Positions 1-26,905 of a stretch of 64,000 nt of DNA are shown piece by piece. Origin of the DNA: Cyclina sinensis (lineage: Eukaryota > Mollusca > Bivalvia > Venerida > Veneridae); contig JAAONU010000022.1 in NCBI GenBank assembly GCA_012932295.1, forward strand, positions 124,001 through 188,000. The letters run 5' to 3'. Numbering within the stretch: position 1 is the first letter of the stretch; each line of letters begins with the position of its first letter. The notes under the pieces were generated by a model. The model ran no database searches, was not told where the DNA came from, and saw only the letters and a program-made list of their open reading frames with translations. The position numbers and the translations under genes were made by a program.

Positions 1-245
1 TACTTTTGGTATAGAATATCAGATTTGATTTGTGTAAGGTCAGTTTGAATGTGTAAATTTTAGTACAAGTTGAATCATATTCAAAGATGGCAATACTTTT
101 CAGAATTTGTTTTGACATATTGTCTATTTTTCATAATATTTACATCACTGATTATCTTCAATTTTAATACATCTGACACTTTTTACCAGTCTGAAAGAAA
201 TAATACACTGACAGCTGAAGTACCATATTGAACATATAATTATAC

Positions 246-3200
246 CTGCTGTTCTTCAGCAACTCTGGCAATGGTCATAGTTGATTTGGAGGGTGTGTGA
301 CTCTCATCTGTGTCTGTTCCAAAAACATCCTCGAACTGCCGGTAATGTGATTTGTCGTCAGAACATAACATTGGGTCTGGCAGATATGGTGGAATGACGC
401 CACATGTATTTCTTACTGGCCCACAGCAAAGCTGATCATCACACTTTCTAACCTGTTTCATTGGATAGTTTGACCAAATATTTTGTATAAATATGGATAG
501 ACATTAAAAAAGCCTTTAGTTTATTAATATTTTAAATAACTACTAATATAAATGGCAGTTCATACTGAGTCTCACAAAATTTACCTCAAAACTTTTTATG
601 ACATGGATAAGATGCAAGCTTGGACTCTGACAGTAATGTCAAAGTTGTTATGTAAAATATATTAAAACGCATGCATATTGCCTTTAATATTAAATGTGAC
701 TTCACAAGTGTCAATGTGTGAGCATGTTAAAATGTCAGAGACGTTTTATTCTACTATTAAACACACTTAGTACTAAGTATTAACTATTCTAACAGGACAT
801 ATATTAAAAGCTGAAATTTTATAGTTTGAATTCCAGCATAACAGAGCTTGGTTAAATTTAAGCACCAACACCATGAGAAAGCAGAGAAAGAAAAGAAATA
901 AAAGCTGTATTTTAAATGCAGACTAGTATTTAAAAGTATCCAAGTACATGTATAGAAAAGGTCCAGTACTACTAGTGTTTTACTTACCCTCTGATTTTCA
1001 CTGTTAAAATACCATTAAAATTGCATATATATATATTTAAATATTAAGTCCACACACTGTTTTATTCAAACTTCAATGTGTCAATGACATTCTAAAGTAT
1101 TCCTGCTTGTTTATAACCATCTGCCCATGTGAACTTTATAAACTGCTGTGACATTAACTAACTTGATCAAATATTTTAATTTTAAATGTTTTAAAATTTA
1201 AAAGAAGTGCTTTGCTGGCAATGATGCGTTGTCGAGAATGTTTAATTATAAAGTAAATGATTTAAAAATTTCTTCAATGTTTTAAAGTATTAAATGCACA
1301 TTTAAACAAACATTGAATACCTGAAAAATATAGTTCCTTTCTCTACAATGTACTGCCATAAACCTGTTGTACTCGTCAAGTTTCTTCAAGTTGTTTGCAG
1401 TGTATTTACCTATCTGCAAATTTGGATCAACACACTGTCTTATTTCTGATTCAAACTGACTAACATCTTCATCTGAGGCAGGGACACCCGTTTTGAAATT
1501 CCTCCCCTTTAAAGTAACACGTTTTGTTCGGTTGTCAAGCATCTCAATCATGGCCTCCAAGGATTTAATCCAAGCATCTTGCAAACCATCTTCTTTTGAT
1601 GCTTTTTTTCTGATGTCCGCCATGGACCCACATGATTTCAGCATTTGCTCAAAGCCAGATGTCATCTCATCACGGTACAGAGAAACATTCTGGTAGGCTA
1701 GATTCAGTAGGCTCATAATTCGTTCGGCAGGGTTTGCCCAGGAATGGCCAGGTGCAGTTCTCGCAGCTATAAGTAAGTCTAAATCTAAACGTTTAAAGAG
1801 TATAATGAGTGACAATTTCACGGCTCCATATGTAGTCCTGTGATCTGGACCCCCGTCTGTATATAGAAATAAAAATGGGTATGGTTTCTCACTGTCAGTG
1901 GGCATCAGAATATTAAAAAGTTCCTTTGCATGACGAAATGGCGATGAAGGTTGAAAAATGGAATCCTTCAGAGTCACGTGCACTTGTCCAGCATAGAAGC
2001 TACTGTTCACTTCTTCAGGAATGTCTACAACTAGACACACAGATGGGGTCAGCGAACCTTTGGAGCTTACATCATGGTCCAGTGCACCAAGTGATGATGT
2101 TACAGGTACAAGTGACTTTTTGCCTCTCACACCACTAGAAATTGCAACACCTGGCTCCCCAAAGTCGATTTTTGACTTGTCATCTAAACATACAAGAGTT
2201 GTTTCTTCACGGTACTTAACTGCATATCTTTTTAAGTAACTAAAGATCGCTGCACAATAGTGCTCATCAATATGTGATGCCCTAAGTTGTCTAGTTTGAA
2301 CCTTGTGTTGAAGCTTTATCCTGCCCTTGTACAACTTGGCTGAGTTCACAAAAGAATTCTTCGGGACGAAAGCAAACAAAACTGTACTTTCACTAGGGAT
2401 AGGTGTACCTTCAGAACATTTTTCAGCAATCTGTTGAATGAGATCACGTACAGAAATGTATTTACTAAAATGCTCAACATTATGGCGGCGTTCGTCAGCT
2501 GCAGTAAGAGATTCAACTTCTTTCTCTAACTCACTAAAAAATACATCAAAAGTATCATCAGGCCTGCCTTTATTTAATGATCTGAGGTCAACAGCAAGGT
2601 CTGGATCATCATTTAGTAAAGCCTGTTGCAACCTTGCATCAAGTGCAGGATTTTGATTAACAGAAAGATCAAGGGTCATTTCAGAATAAATTGCTCTCAA
2701 GATATGAGGCGGAATACAAGCCAGACCTTGAAATTTCCTGCTGAATTCTTTTCTCATTTCTCTTGTATGATATTCACCCAACCTACTCTCTAGTTTCTTA
2801 TGCATTTTGGTAGCACTCGACATCATTTCTAGCGGAGATCGGTCTGCAGGAACTCGCCACATAAATACAGTTATTCCAAGACTAGCCCCTGGATCATAAG
2901 TCAGAATATCTATGTCAAAAGAAAGAGCTAAGTCTTTAATGAACCTTGTTTTTTGCATAAGATTTTTGAACTTTGACTGTTGATCAACATGAACATTTTC
3001 ATCAAAGTACACAGCCTCATATTCAGAAGTATCAGTAAGTACCTGGTTTAAAATTGAGTAACATGGTTTAACTGGACCCTTACACGCGGCTTTATATTCT
3101 ACAGAAGCATGTGTCCCACATGGCCTAGCAGGTGTACATAGAGACTGTCTGTATTTCTGTTGCTCATTTGTTGTTTCCAAATAAGATGCATAGGAATCCA

Positions 3201-4736
3201 TGGATGAAGCCAATATCTCTAGATCATTTTTGAACTCGCCCCATGACTGACTCCATTTTGAAGAAGCCACTCGTAAAAGTAAACCAGCATGACGTTTCAA
3301 ATCCACAGAATTTAACTTAGGTGCAGCTTTACGCTTCTTCTTGTAGTCATTGTAACCACTGAATTTCTCAAACCTGAAAAGATAGTCAGACAGGTCATTT
3401 TACATAGAACAGTATTTCTCAAGAAGTAATAGGTGTAGGTTTAATATCTTTAAAATATCTGAATTCTCTGCACACTGATATTTTTAAATATTAAATTGGT
3501 GGTATGACATTTATACAAAAGAGGAGGTTCATGACAGATCCCACTGAGTGTGGTGTTGATGTGGCATCACAACCTATTTGTGTATTAAATATATGTTCCA
3601 ACTCTTCGAGTTTGGTATGTATTAAATATAAATTTTATATTTAAGTATCAATAAATATCTATCATGGCCAGGCCGAATGCATATTAAAATATTCAGACCT
3701 TTGTGGAAATTGCACAGATGCCCGTTTCTGTATTTTTTCATGACTACCATCTATCAGCCATAGACTGTCTGTTATAACAAGCACTTCTCGTGAAACCATC
3801 TCTGAACTCATTGTGACAGGAAATTCTGCTTTAACCACAACCATTTCATCAACAATGGCATTGTAAAGCCGGTCTTTGGCTGCAAAAAAAAAATAATGAA
3901 AAATAATTTAACTTTATACTTAGGCATGGCAAAGGAACATATTAAATATCCTCACTTTGCAGCACTGACATTTAATAATGAAACTGCAAACGCTTACCAA
4001 AGGCTTTAAAGCCTTTAAAAGGGAGTTTTGTTTGTTTGTTTTGGGTTTTACGCCGCTTTCAACATTATTTCAGTCATATCGCGGCGGCGGTGACTTATGA
4101 GGTACACCAGGGACTGAACCCGGCCGGTCACTTTATCCTGACACCGACGAACCAGTCGTAATGCTCACCCTTAAACTTTAAAAGGGAGTACCTGAACCTG
4201 TCTATTAAATGTCTAAAATATAATTGTATTTTCTAAACACCACATGAAATGTTAAGAGTGATAAAGATACCTGTAAAACGTGGTTGGTCTACACTAATTT
4301 TAACGGCAGGCTTTGTTTTGATCCTGTTCGACATCATTTTCTCGAAGGCATTTTCTTTTGATGTTGAGCATGTGGGGGTATCCAGTGTTTCGTCAGATTT
4401 AATATTAATAGTCACATATTTTAATTTGCTGTCAAAGTCATAAAGCACTGATATTTCATCAAATGGGCTCGCATCAAACTTATTTGTATCATTTACTGAT
4501 GACGAAACTGAAATCACGGCAGCCTTTTCAAATGCCCTTCCGTCCCACAAGTTTTCCGAAAACGCATTTTTCTTTGAAGAACTCTCAACCACGGAATCGA
4601 ACACATCAAACCATGAATCTTTAATACCGAATTTTCTGATAGCTTTGTTGATGATACACTTTTTTTGTGAGCTTGCATCGTGTTTGTCCACCAAATTTAT
4701 CGAAACCGAAAGTGTGATTTCTTTTTCGTCCGACAT
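246..4736 (-). CDS. DDE-transposase-like protein, multi-exon, possibly partial at window edge
   Basis: Exons read on the minus strand are 4736-4271, 3879-3699, 3373-1321 and 452-246. All junctions are GT-AG and the phases (1, 2, 0) match, giving 969 open codons. The start is ATG 4736 (MSDEKEITL); an in-frame ATG at 4760 is an alternative. The last listed exon ends CAG|GTATAA, so another exon may lie left of base 1. If intron 3 is retained, the frame stops at 1282. Candidate DDE residues are D613/D614 (VCLDDKSKI), D722 (LYTDGGPDH) and E766 (ANPAERIMS), with spacings of about 108 and 43 residues, consistent with an RNase-H-fold transposase core. The final exon is Cys-rich (KCDDQLCCGP...C) and ends in an acidic 'DDKSHYRQF' block. 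I recognise this as a large family of uncharacterised transposase-like proteins in cnidarians, sponges and bivalves, but cannot name the superfamily. The N-terminal 215 residues are unrecognised. Intron 1 carries a SINE. Confidence 0.7.
453..1320 (-). other. Intron 3 of the transposase-like gene
   Basis: AT-rich, with no supported coding sequence. It is bounded by a GT donor at 1320-1319 (CAG|GTATTC) and an AG acceptor at 454-453 (GAAACAG|GTTAGA). A short TA run lies near 1027-1037. Nothing else was recognised. Confidence 0.6.
4013..4189 (-). mobile_element. tRNA-derived SINE with 14-bp target-site duplication
   Basis: The element body is 4027-4175. It is flanked by identical 14-bp direct repeats (ctttaaaagggagt) at 4013-4026 and 4176-4189. 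On the minus strand it has a B-box-like GGTTCAGTCCC (4120-4110), then a CG-rich body, a segment of the type 'ATATGACTGAAATA...GCGGCGT', and a CAAA-type tail. This is the structure of a Pol III-derived SINE. The conserved body near the tail is one I associate with abundant mollusc SINEs. It sits in intron 1 of the transposase-like gene, in the same orientation. Confidence 0.75.
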
Positions 4737-4761
4737 TTTGGATTTCTCGGTAAAGCGCATT

Positions 4762-5681
4762 CTATTAATATTAATGCAAATGAACGGAAAGGAAAAAAAC
4801 GAAACCATGAAAAAATTACCGAAAGGGGATTTATCGACGATAAGATAATCGAAAAAAAAAATTTTTTTTTTTGAAATCCAAAAAAAAAAAATGAGTCGGG
4901 GGGTATTCTGGTGGGTCGGTCGGGTTATGCCAAACAAACAATTTTTTAAGGATGGCCTGGTACATAATGTAGTCGTACGGAATATATACCAGTGGTAATC
5001 AATGGTGACATGTATGTATGGCATTTTCAGAAGTTGGGAAAAAAAGTTGAGATAAAAATCTGGTAAAAAGTTTAACTGAACTGACAGTGTCCTGTACAAA
5101 TGAATCAATTATACCAGAGCTTTTTTCACAGGTTGGGGAATGTGCCCTTCCCTTAAATTTGGGGAAATTGAATGCAGTTTTTTTTTTTGCAAAAGGGGAA
5201 GAAAAAACTTGATGTAAATTGAATTTTAGGGGAAAACTATGATTTTAAGGAATTTTCCTAAGGGGAAGACGCCTGTAAACGGCGTAGAAGGGGAAAAGCC
5301 TTGAAAACTATTATTTTCACTAAACAATACTATTGTTAGGCTATGAAGCAAGTTCAAAGTATAATTAGTATTACTTTTTAACATTGTGGTGACAAGTTCT
5401 ACTTCAAAACATAGTCTTATTGTTTTGTTCATCCTTATAGCATTGTTCACAAATATTATTCGGTCCAGTTAAATGTCATTCGGTCCAGTCAGATTATTGC
5501 CTTGGCTGGTCCGAATGTCAAGAGCTTCAAAAAGTTATTCGTGAAGATTGAACTGATAAACCATAACTGTTTTTCTTGTATCTTTTTTTACTGAAATCTG
5601 CTTAAGAGTGACAAATTACTTTTTTTGGCCTATCTCAAAAGAGTAAACAAAAAATTTCTTACACAACAAAATTAAACTTAC
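4762..5681. other. Intergenic or SIN3-intronic gap with poly(A)/poly(T) tracts
   Basis: No supported exon lies between the transposase-like start and the last visible SIN3 exon. A homopolymer pair (long A then T run, about 4850-4872, and another A run to about 4891) precedes a G-rich stretch (gggtcggtcggg). I searched for the SIN3 C-terminal region and saw no trace of it here. Confidence 0.5.
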
Positions 5682-19352
<13,671 letters not shown>

Positions 19353-19409
19353 TCTAATCTTTTACATTGTGACTGTTAGAGAGTCCTCTAACAAATAAAA
19401 CAGTAATAT

Positions 19410-21530
19410 CTGTAAGGAAAAGGAAAAAAAAATACTGTAAATGTTACAGTGATTTAAGGACTCTACTTGGAAAAGGGTACCCAAAAGTAAAGCTTGTTTC
19501 TGAGCAGGATTACAGCTAGTAAAGAAACCTTAGCATGTAAGAAAATCCATTCTTTTCAGATTATCCATGTTCAGAAAACTCATGCCAGAAGAGTGATATC
19601 TAGATAACAAAATATTTTTCAGAAGTTTCAATACAATAACACAGTATGGCAACTCCGTAAGGAAAACAATGGCAATAATTTTGGCATCCATGGAAAAACA
19701 GCTAAACAATTTCAAGCCCAAATTTTTCTGTTTGAAGCGTAATCTGACATTCCAGGCAATACATTTTCTCCTTAAAAGCTCAAGTTGTTCAATGCAATGC
19801 TCAAGCTAGTATAATATCACACAGTACAGTACCAAACCGCTTTAAATGAGCACCCTGCTATATTCTGTAATAACATGCAATGCCCCTTTAAAATAGTACA
19901 GGACTTTGTATTTCCCTATCTTGAATTACATGGCACCAGAATTTGAAGGAGAGAATACATCTCTCAATCAGTATTAAAAAACCGTATCTGACTCAAAATT
20001 AGTATATCTCTGTACATGCCATTCTTGTGGTTTTAATGCTTTTAAATCACCCTTTTTAGCAGTGCCCTGCACTGCTTAATTTATACACTGAAATTCATTA
20101 GCTAACTGAACCTGTGAAAAGAAATGTTTTCACAAATCTGGTTATGACGGGATATTCTCTGCAAAATATTCTCGACTAAAACCAGAGATTAAGACTGATA
20201 TATAAAATGGCATTGCAGGATAAATGAATTTTTTTTACTTAAAGGCATAGTCTAGTCCTTTTATTTCTAACACTCTTTTTATATCTTATTTAAGATAAAC
20301 AGTAAGAAATCTATAATGATTCTTCATTCTTTCATTAGAAATGATTTACATCATGAACAGACCACCTGATTTGAAATGAAAAATGGCCTTGTATTTTTGT
20401 TTCAGTTTGAACCAATATAACTACATATGTACACTGGTTTAAAGGCTTCATCCACACTAAGCCTACCGTAATATGCTGTTCAGAACACTGAAACTCTGGA
20501 AAATGAATTAAGAAGCTACAATCATCTAACTGTATTTGAGAATAACAACAAACACTTGCTACCTGTGTATATTCCGTGTAATGCAGAACCCAGTGATCAT
20601 TTATTCCGTCACATATTTATACATTCAATGCTACAAAGATTTACACATTTTATTCATAATGCAAGAAAATATGTTTTAACTTCTACGAAGCTGAATCAAT
20701 TTATGCGTTTTGCTAAAAGAAAGGACAAACGACTCCTTTACTTTCATTCTGTGGGAATCTAGCACAAATATGATGAGGGGTGGCAGGTAAACAGACAGGA
20801 GTGTTTACATGCTGGACTCAAAAGAAAATAACTAGTAAATGATAGAATGTAAAAAAGAACTCTTAAAAATGTTATACATGTGTTTTTAAGCATCAATTTA
20901 AAAAAAGACTGTTAAACATTTCAGATATGCCATTCTTTCAATCTACTTTCAATTTGTGTATTGACATTTTTTCCCCGTCGTATACCATATGGACTCGTCC
21001 GTTATATGCAACTATGTCGCCCTAGTTCCCGCTAAATTTGTCAGGAATAATATTCTGTAATCCACTTTTCTGGCTATCAAATAAAAATATTAAACGTAGA
21101 CTTACAACAAAAAGATAGAAAAGGAACACCAAAATCCAACATTTAATCCTCTCTAAATGAAGAAACCCCAATTCTTGAAGGTCAGCTTTCCTAGTGACAC
21201 ACAGCATAAACACAGCGTCTACACAGTGTGTAATCGGAGTGTTTTGTTTCAATATGAGTTAAAGCAAACTTCACCAATCTCTGGCCAAACTGCAGGACAA
21301 TGGGCAAGGAATTTCTTTCTCCCTGGGACAAGATGTAATAAAAGTAAGACTTCTGAATAGGGTAATGAGAAACATAACAGTGTTTTTTATTTGTTGACAA
21401 CTTTGGATTCCCAGATATTGACTAATTCCGTAAACATTAACCGTTTTCTGCATTCATCTCATTAAAAAAAGAAAATAAGCGAACATATATGCTATATATA
21501 ATTCATATTTATAAAATATGCAGTACTTAC
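19410..21530 (-). other. Candidate SIN3 5'UTR intron
   Basis: About 2.1 kb of AT-rich DNA between the proposed noncoding exon donor (21530-21529) and the acceptor before the start exon. No coding region is supported; the short open frames have no family signature. Confidence 0.4.
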
Positions 21531-21640
21531 ATCAATAGAATCAAAGATGTCGAAAAAAATAATGGATATTCCAACCAACTTTCAATTCAAAACATCAAGA
21601 TGGGTGTTTGCCCTTTGACATCGATGACGTCAGAAGCAAT
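21531..21640 (-). promoter_or_regulatory. Candidate SIN3 promoter and 5' noncoding exon
   Basis: On the minus strand a perfect CRE (TGACGTCA, 21625-21632) is followed about 100 bases downstream by a strong splice donor (TTGAT|GTAAGTACT, exon end 21531). A matching acceptor lies just before the SIN3 start (CCTTACAG|ATATTACTG, exon 19409-19353 plus ATG 19352). A transcript starting just below the CRE would splice a noncoding exon to the SIN3 start. The splice pair and CRE are seen directly; the promoter role is inferred. No TATA box was found. Confidence 0.4.
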
Positions 21641-22599
21641 ACACCAATACCATTTCCGAGCCTCGTTTAGGTAGAGCATATATGCAAATTTCATAATCAA
21701 AGTACGTGCGGTAGCGTAGTACGGAAATTCCAAACATATGAATGTAGTCTGTTTCAGAAGTGACTTCCACACCCGGGCTTCCACAACCACCCTTACAAAG
21801 CATGAGTTCAAAATTACAATATTTCCAGATCATGACATTACATTTCTTAAAGCATTTTTTAGTCGACTTAAAAGCTCATCATATCTTAGTTGAGTAAGAA
21901 AACTTGTGAACACTCTAAAGGTCACATTTTTACCCAATCTTCATGAAACTTGTTCAAAGTTAACTCTTATCTCTCACGGGATTTTGAACCGTGTTTGTTT
22001 TAAAACTAGGTCATCAGTGTATATTAGTGCAAAACCTTGTGAACAGTCTAAAAGCAATTTTCATGAAGCTATGGTAGAATTATTCATTTCATATTATAGA
22101 CACCTATTCCATCCGAACAGTGGCAAAAACTATTTACAGACAGAGATCACCTAAATGAAATAAAAGCAATCTTATTTTTGTATGACCGGTAATTTAGATA
22201 GTTGCTGAATATGTTTATAATGGAAACAGTGCAACTCAGGTTACTGATATTTGGTTACTGTGTCCCTCTAACTTATTTCTTATTTCATGGTAAAAAAAAA
22301 CATATTGCAAAAATTCAATCAAAAATTAGTTTAAACCAAGGGCAATAACCCTGCAGCCATAGTAGAGTTTAGGTTCATTTTAACTCCTGCTAAGTGCCAT
22401 CAAACTATCCTTTTAGATAGTTAAGCAGTATAAATAACTGACTGATTACAGTATGGATTAATCAGCCTTGTTACTTTAAAATGAAAAAAAGAGCTGTCCA
22501 TAAGACAGAGCAGCTAATTATTTTAAAGTTGCTAGTGAAACATTATTATAGCTTACATTGTGATAATAAGCAATATGTCTTAGATTGTGATAATAAGCA

Positions 22600-25500
22600 A
22601 TATGTTTCAGCACTGTAACCTAGACCTTTGGACCCCAAAAGCAATTGGAATCATCTTTGATGCAAGGCAAGTCCATGTGTAACTTTTCGAGCAGGTAGAT
22701 GATAAGGAAACAAGTTATGTTCCAATTATGGTTTCCTTATTTCGAGGCATTGTGACCTTGACCTTTAATGGTTTGACACCAAAATCAATACTGATATTCC
22801 TTGATTGCACTGAAGTACATGACTGTAAGTTTCATGCAAGGAGATAATAAGATCAAAGATACTAAGAGAAAAAAATGTTTGTTTCTACAGACAGACAATT
22901 TCTAAGATATATTCACGACAGTGGGTTGCATATAAAACTTTAATCAAAATTTCCAAGTAAAAACAGGGTAATAATTTGCATTAAATTTTGTAAAGAGTTA
23001 TCTAGTTTGTTTGTTTAATGCCCCTGAAGACCTTGGTGAAGTACTAAAACAATAATCATACCTACTGATAACTAGTGGGCCATGTTGACCTTGTACTACC
23101 AGTTGAAACAAGAAGGCCGATGAAGGAATCAAGATAAGTTCACACAAGTTGAAAGTTACATGCAATTGTACATGTGAACCAAATAACACAGACACTGCTT
23201 CAGAAACAGTAAGTAGGTCAGTAGTAAAATGTCAATGTTGGCTCAGGTCAAAGTTGAAATCCTCATGGAAAATTGTAAGAATATTTAAAATTTCCATACT
23301 GTAGCTGCAAAAATGAAAAAAAAAAAGGTCAGTAGGTCAAGGTAAGAGTCGGCTAAAGTCAAAGTTGAAATCTACATGCGGAAAATGTAGTTTAAATATC
23401 CATTCTGTAGCTTCAAAAACAAAAAATTAGGTCAGTAGGTCAAAATAAAAGTTGAGCTTTTTTAAAGGTCAAGGACTCCATTAAATATACGTGTATATGA
23501 AGATTCCTTAAAAATTTATTCAGGGAATTATTTGTTTTCTTACATAAGGATATAATAAGTAATATGTCCCCCACCCCCCACCACAGGTGGGGTAGACTTT
23601 AACCCAAGGGTGATTACATGAACACTCTCTATAGAAGTCAACTATATATAATACAATGCTACATGCACAGTTATACAGCCTACAATTTCTGACAAAAAGA
23701 TGAAAGATTTTATACATATACCCCAGGGCATGGCTAATTTTGACTCCAATGAAATAATTTTAACAATCTTCTACAACTACATAATGCTTCACACCAAATT
23801 TCTAGACTCTTGACCATGCAGTTTCAGAGATTTTTCCTATAAAACTTGATGTAAATCACGTGACCCCAGGCAGGGTCAAGTTTAACCTAAGAGATTCACT
23901 AGATAACGCCACATATCAAATCTTAAAGCTCTGGGCCTAATGGTTTCAGTTTATCCTATAAAACTTGACGCAAATTAAGTGACTCTGGGGCAAGGTTGAT
24001 TTTGACCCTAGAGAAATAATTTTACCAATCTTTGTATAGTGTACTATGCTACATACCAAATATCTGTTTTATATTTTACACATATAGGATCCCTAGGACA
24101 GCGTCAATTTTGATCCCAGCGGCATTTGAAGATCTTGGTAGAGGACCTCCAGATGATATTCCAAGCTAAATATCTAAACCCTAGGCCTTCAAAGAAAGAC
24201 TTTCATCCGTATGCAAGTCTATGTAAAACATGTAATCCCTGGGGTGAAGCAAAGTTTGACCAAGAGGCCATAATTTGAACATTTTTGGCACAGCTTTGCT
24301 AGACAATGCTATATGTTAGATATCTAACATTTGTGGAATGCAGTTCTGGAAAAGAAGATTTAATAAGATTTTCACTTTTCTTGCCATAGACAACAAGATT
24401 TCTTCATGGCATTTAATCCTTTGAACAACTTTGGAAGAAATCCTTTGCAGGAGCACCCATACAAAGTTGCATCAACTTGCTTTCAGCGGTTAAAGAGAGA
24501 ATTTTGTTTAACTGTAAAGTTGACAATGAAAGAATGAACAAATGACGATGGACAAAGTTCGGTCCCAATTCCCCACCTTGAGCACTTTGTGCTCAGGTAA
24601 GCTAAATATGTATCCATCATAATTAACATGCACTTCTGTAATTATTTTGAGGGTTTTTTTTGCATGCAAAACCTTAACCAAAATTTCTAAGTTAAAATGG
24701 GTCAATATTTTTGTTTAATCTGCAAAGAGTTAAATTACTTGGAGGTCTGTGATGTCCCTAAACACCTTTTTGAAGTTTAAAGTCCCATTGATGATTGCTG
24801 AGAAATAAGTTTGATAGTATGTTGTGTGAAAAACATTAACCAAGATTTCTAAGTCAAAAAAGGACCGTAATTTGGTCAAGAGTTATCTAACATGTTTTGT
24901 AATGCCCTTGAAGACATTAGTAAAGTATCAAATCAATAAGCATTGCTGGTAACTGAGATATATACATGATAGTAAGCTGCATGCGAAACCTTAAACAAGA
25001 TTCACATCGCTTATTCCAGGGTGAGAAGAATAGCTCGACATACTTTGTGAAGCTAATAAATCAGTATTGTCAGGGTAATTGAGTTATGCTCTGGTTAAAT
25101 ATACTTTCAGAAACCTCCAGGTGAAATCTAAATTAAAGAAATTAACTAAGGGCTATAATTCTGCAAATACCGGTAGCTAAAGTAGAACTGTTTGTTCTTC
25201 AAGTCCATGCTGCAGTTACTTTGATTACAATAGTTATATTTACCACCATGCACATCATATGATTATGGCTGCAAGTAAATAAACAAAATATGCATTTCTT
25301 TTAAGCTTTTTCTTCATTAATAACACTTTAAAAATTAAGATTTTATCAAAGTAATAAAAGAAAGGGATTAAGAGAGACAATTTAAGAAAATACAATATAC
25401 ATCTTCTTAAGCTTATTTTTAGCCAAATTTGTGTTGGCAAAGGATAGCGATAACATAGGGGAGGTAACTCTATGTGAAGTTTGCTGTCTTTTGAACATCT

Positions 25501-25790
25501 TCTAAGTTTCTAAATTAGGCACTGATGGGTAACAGAGTTAATTCAATAGCAAAGGTTTAGCTACACAAATGAAGACAAGTTTGGGATGCACAGACCGACC
25601 TAATACCATACTCATGCTGCTTTGTAAGCATTGGTATGATGTGGCATGGGTGAACTATTCTGAATATAGAAAGGTATGTATCATCATTTTTTTATTGAGG
25701 AGGGGTTCCAAGATAGTTAAGCACATCTGATGAAATATACTGATATGGGCATCGCATTGTGCTCAGGTGAGCTAAATATCTTGGTGATAA
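22600..25790. repeat. Complex of degenerate mollusc dispersed and tandem repeats
   Basis: The stretch mixes diverged copies of several repeats. There are 'gtgaccttgacctttaa' near 22749; units built on 'aaaccttaaccaaaatttctaagt' near 22935, 24665, 24825 and 24985; and pearl-like core units with 'accaaat...ctagg' and 'gacccca' from about 23720 to 24400. A copy of the 3' terminus shared with the large element at 44-47 kb lies at 24583-24605 (gagcactttgtgctcaggta), and another terminus remnant at 25757-25775 (gtgctcaggtgagctaa). No gene was seen. Confidence 0.6.
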
Positions 25791-26639
25791 TAAATCAGTT
25801 TGGTTTGGACAAAGGTAAAATTATCAATGATGAAATGAAAAAATATGTATAAAGAATTTTAATTGCAATTTATTTGAACCTGGTTGTGAGTGACTCTCAT
25901 ATCTTAAAGTGTCTTTCCAATACCACTCTCCATTGATCAAACAAGGGGTCATGCAAACACCAGACTCCTTAACACACTGGACCAGTCTTTTCTTGCTTGA
26001 CCTCCTCTCCTCCCCTAATATTACTATCTTTTGGATGAAACCTTAAACTAATATCCCAAGTTATCAGTGCTATACATTGAGCATGCAAATAAGCCCATTC
26101 CTTGGGATTTCTCTGGATCAGGATGCTTTTTGTATCCCCAATAACCTGAAACACTAAACTCTGCAGGGGGTATTGGTCAAAATGTTAAGGCAACCAGTTT
26201 GGTACCAATTATAAATAAGAATTTCTCTTATTTTGTGAGTTGGCTCTATCTAGCAACAAATCTAGATACACTGATCTTGAATACTTATTTATACTAAAAA
26301 CAATAGATACCATTTCAATATCTTTTATTTAAATACAAACACATTCTAATACACATCACATAGTATAATTTTCTATGTTTATTCAGTTGGATTTTTTGTT
26401 ACCACTCAATGAAGTCTTATTGTCATATTTCAAAAGAAAGAAAAATAATTTTCTGTTTAGTTATACCAAATACTGAAATCAATTTATTTCCAACATTTTA
26501 ACAAATGTACTGAGTAGATTATACTTATTCAGACTTAAAATTATTTTGATGAAAAAAATATCCAGTCACTGTCATCTGTGTTGATCCATTCAACCAAATC
26601 AATCTGAAATATAAGAAGAATAAAACCAGTAAAGTCATT

Positions 26640-26905
26640 ATTAACTTAATGCAGAAAAGTGGTCTAGTGGTAATGTACATGACTTGTAAATCAATCTGTC
26701 ACAAGTCAGATACCTGCTAATTGACAATTACTACTTTTGAATGGGACAATAAACCCAGATTCCAAATATCAGTGCTTTAAACTTGGCATGTAAAAGAACT
26801 AAGGATGTGTCTGGGACAGGATGCTTTCTATATATTGCACTTTTCACTCTATCTAAAAGAACTAGCATCTTTCTGGGGACACTGGTCCTAAAAGAACAAA
26901 CATCT
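26640..26905 (+). mobile_element. Probable tRNA-derived SINE, degenerate
   Basis: It begins with an A-box-like 'tggtctagtggtaatg' near 26660. A SINE-like body follows with 'atcagtgctttaaacttggcatgtaaaagaac' split around 26770-26800, and 'gggacaggatgcttt' (26813-26827). A related body with 'atcagtgctatacattgagc', 'ccattccttggga' and 'tcaggatgcttttt' occurs at about 26060-26135. The B box is decayed and I found no clear target duplication. Confidence 0.4.

Noticed and set aside
4737..5108. N-terminal extension of the transposase-like first exon
   Set aside because: The frame is open but runs through poly(A)/poly(T) tracts (Phe/Lys/Ile-rich translation) with no conserved look. The ATG at 4736 is a better start.
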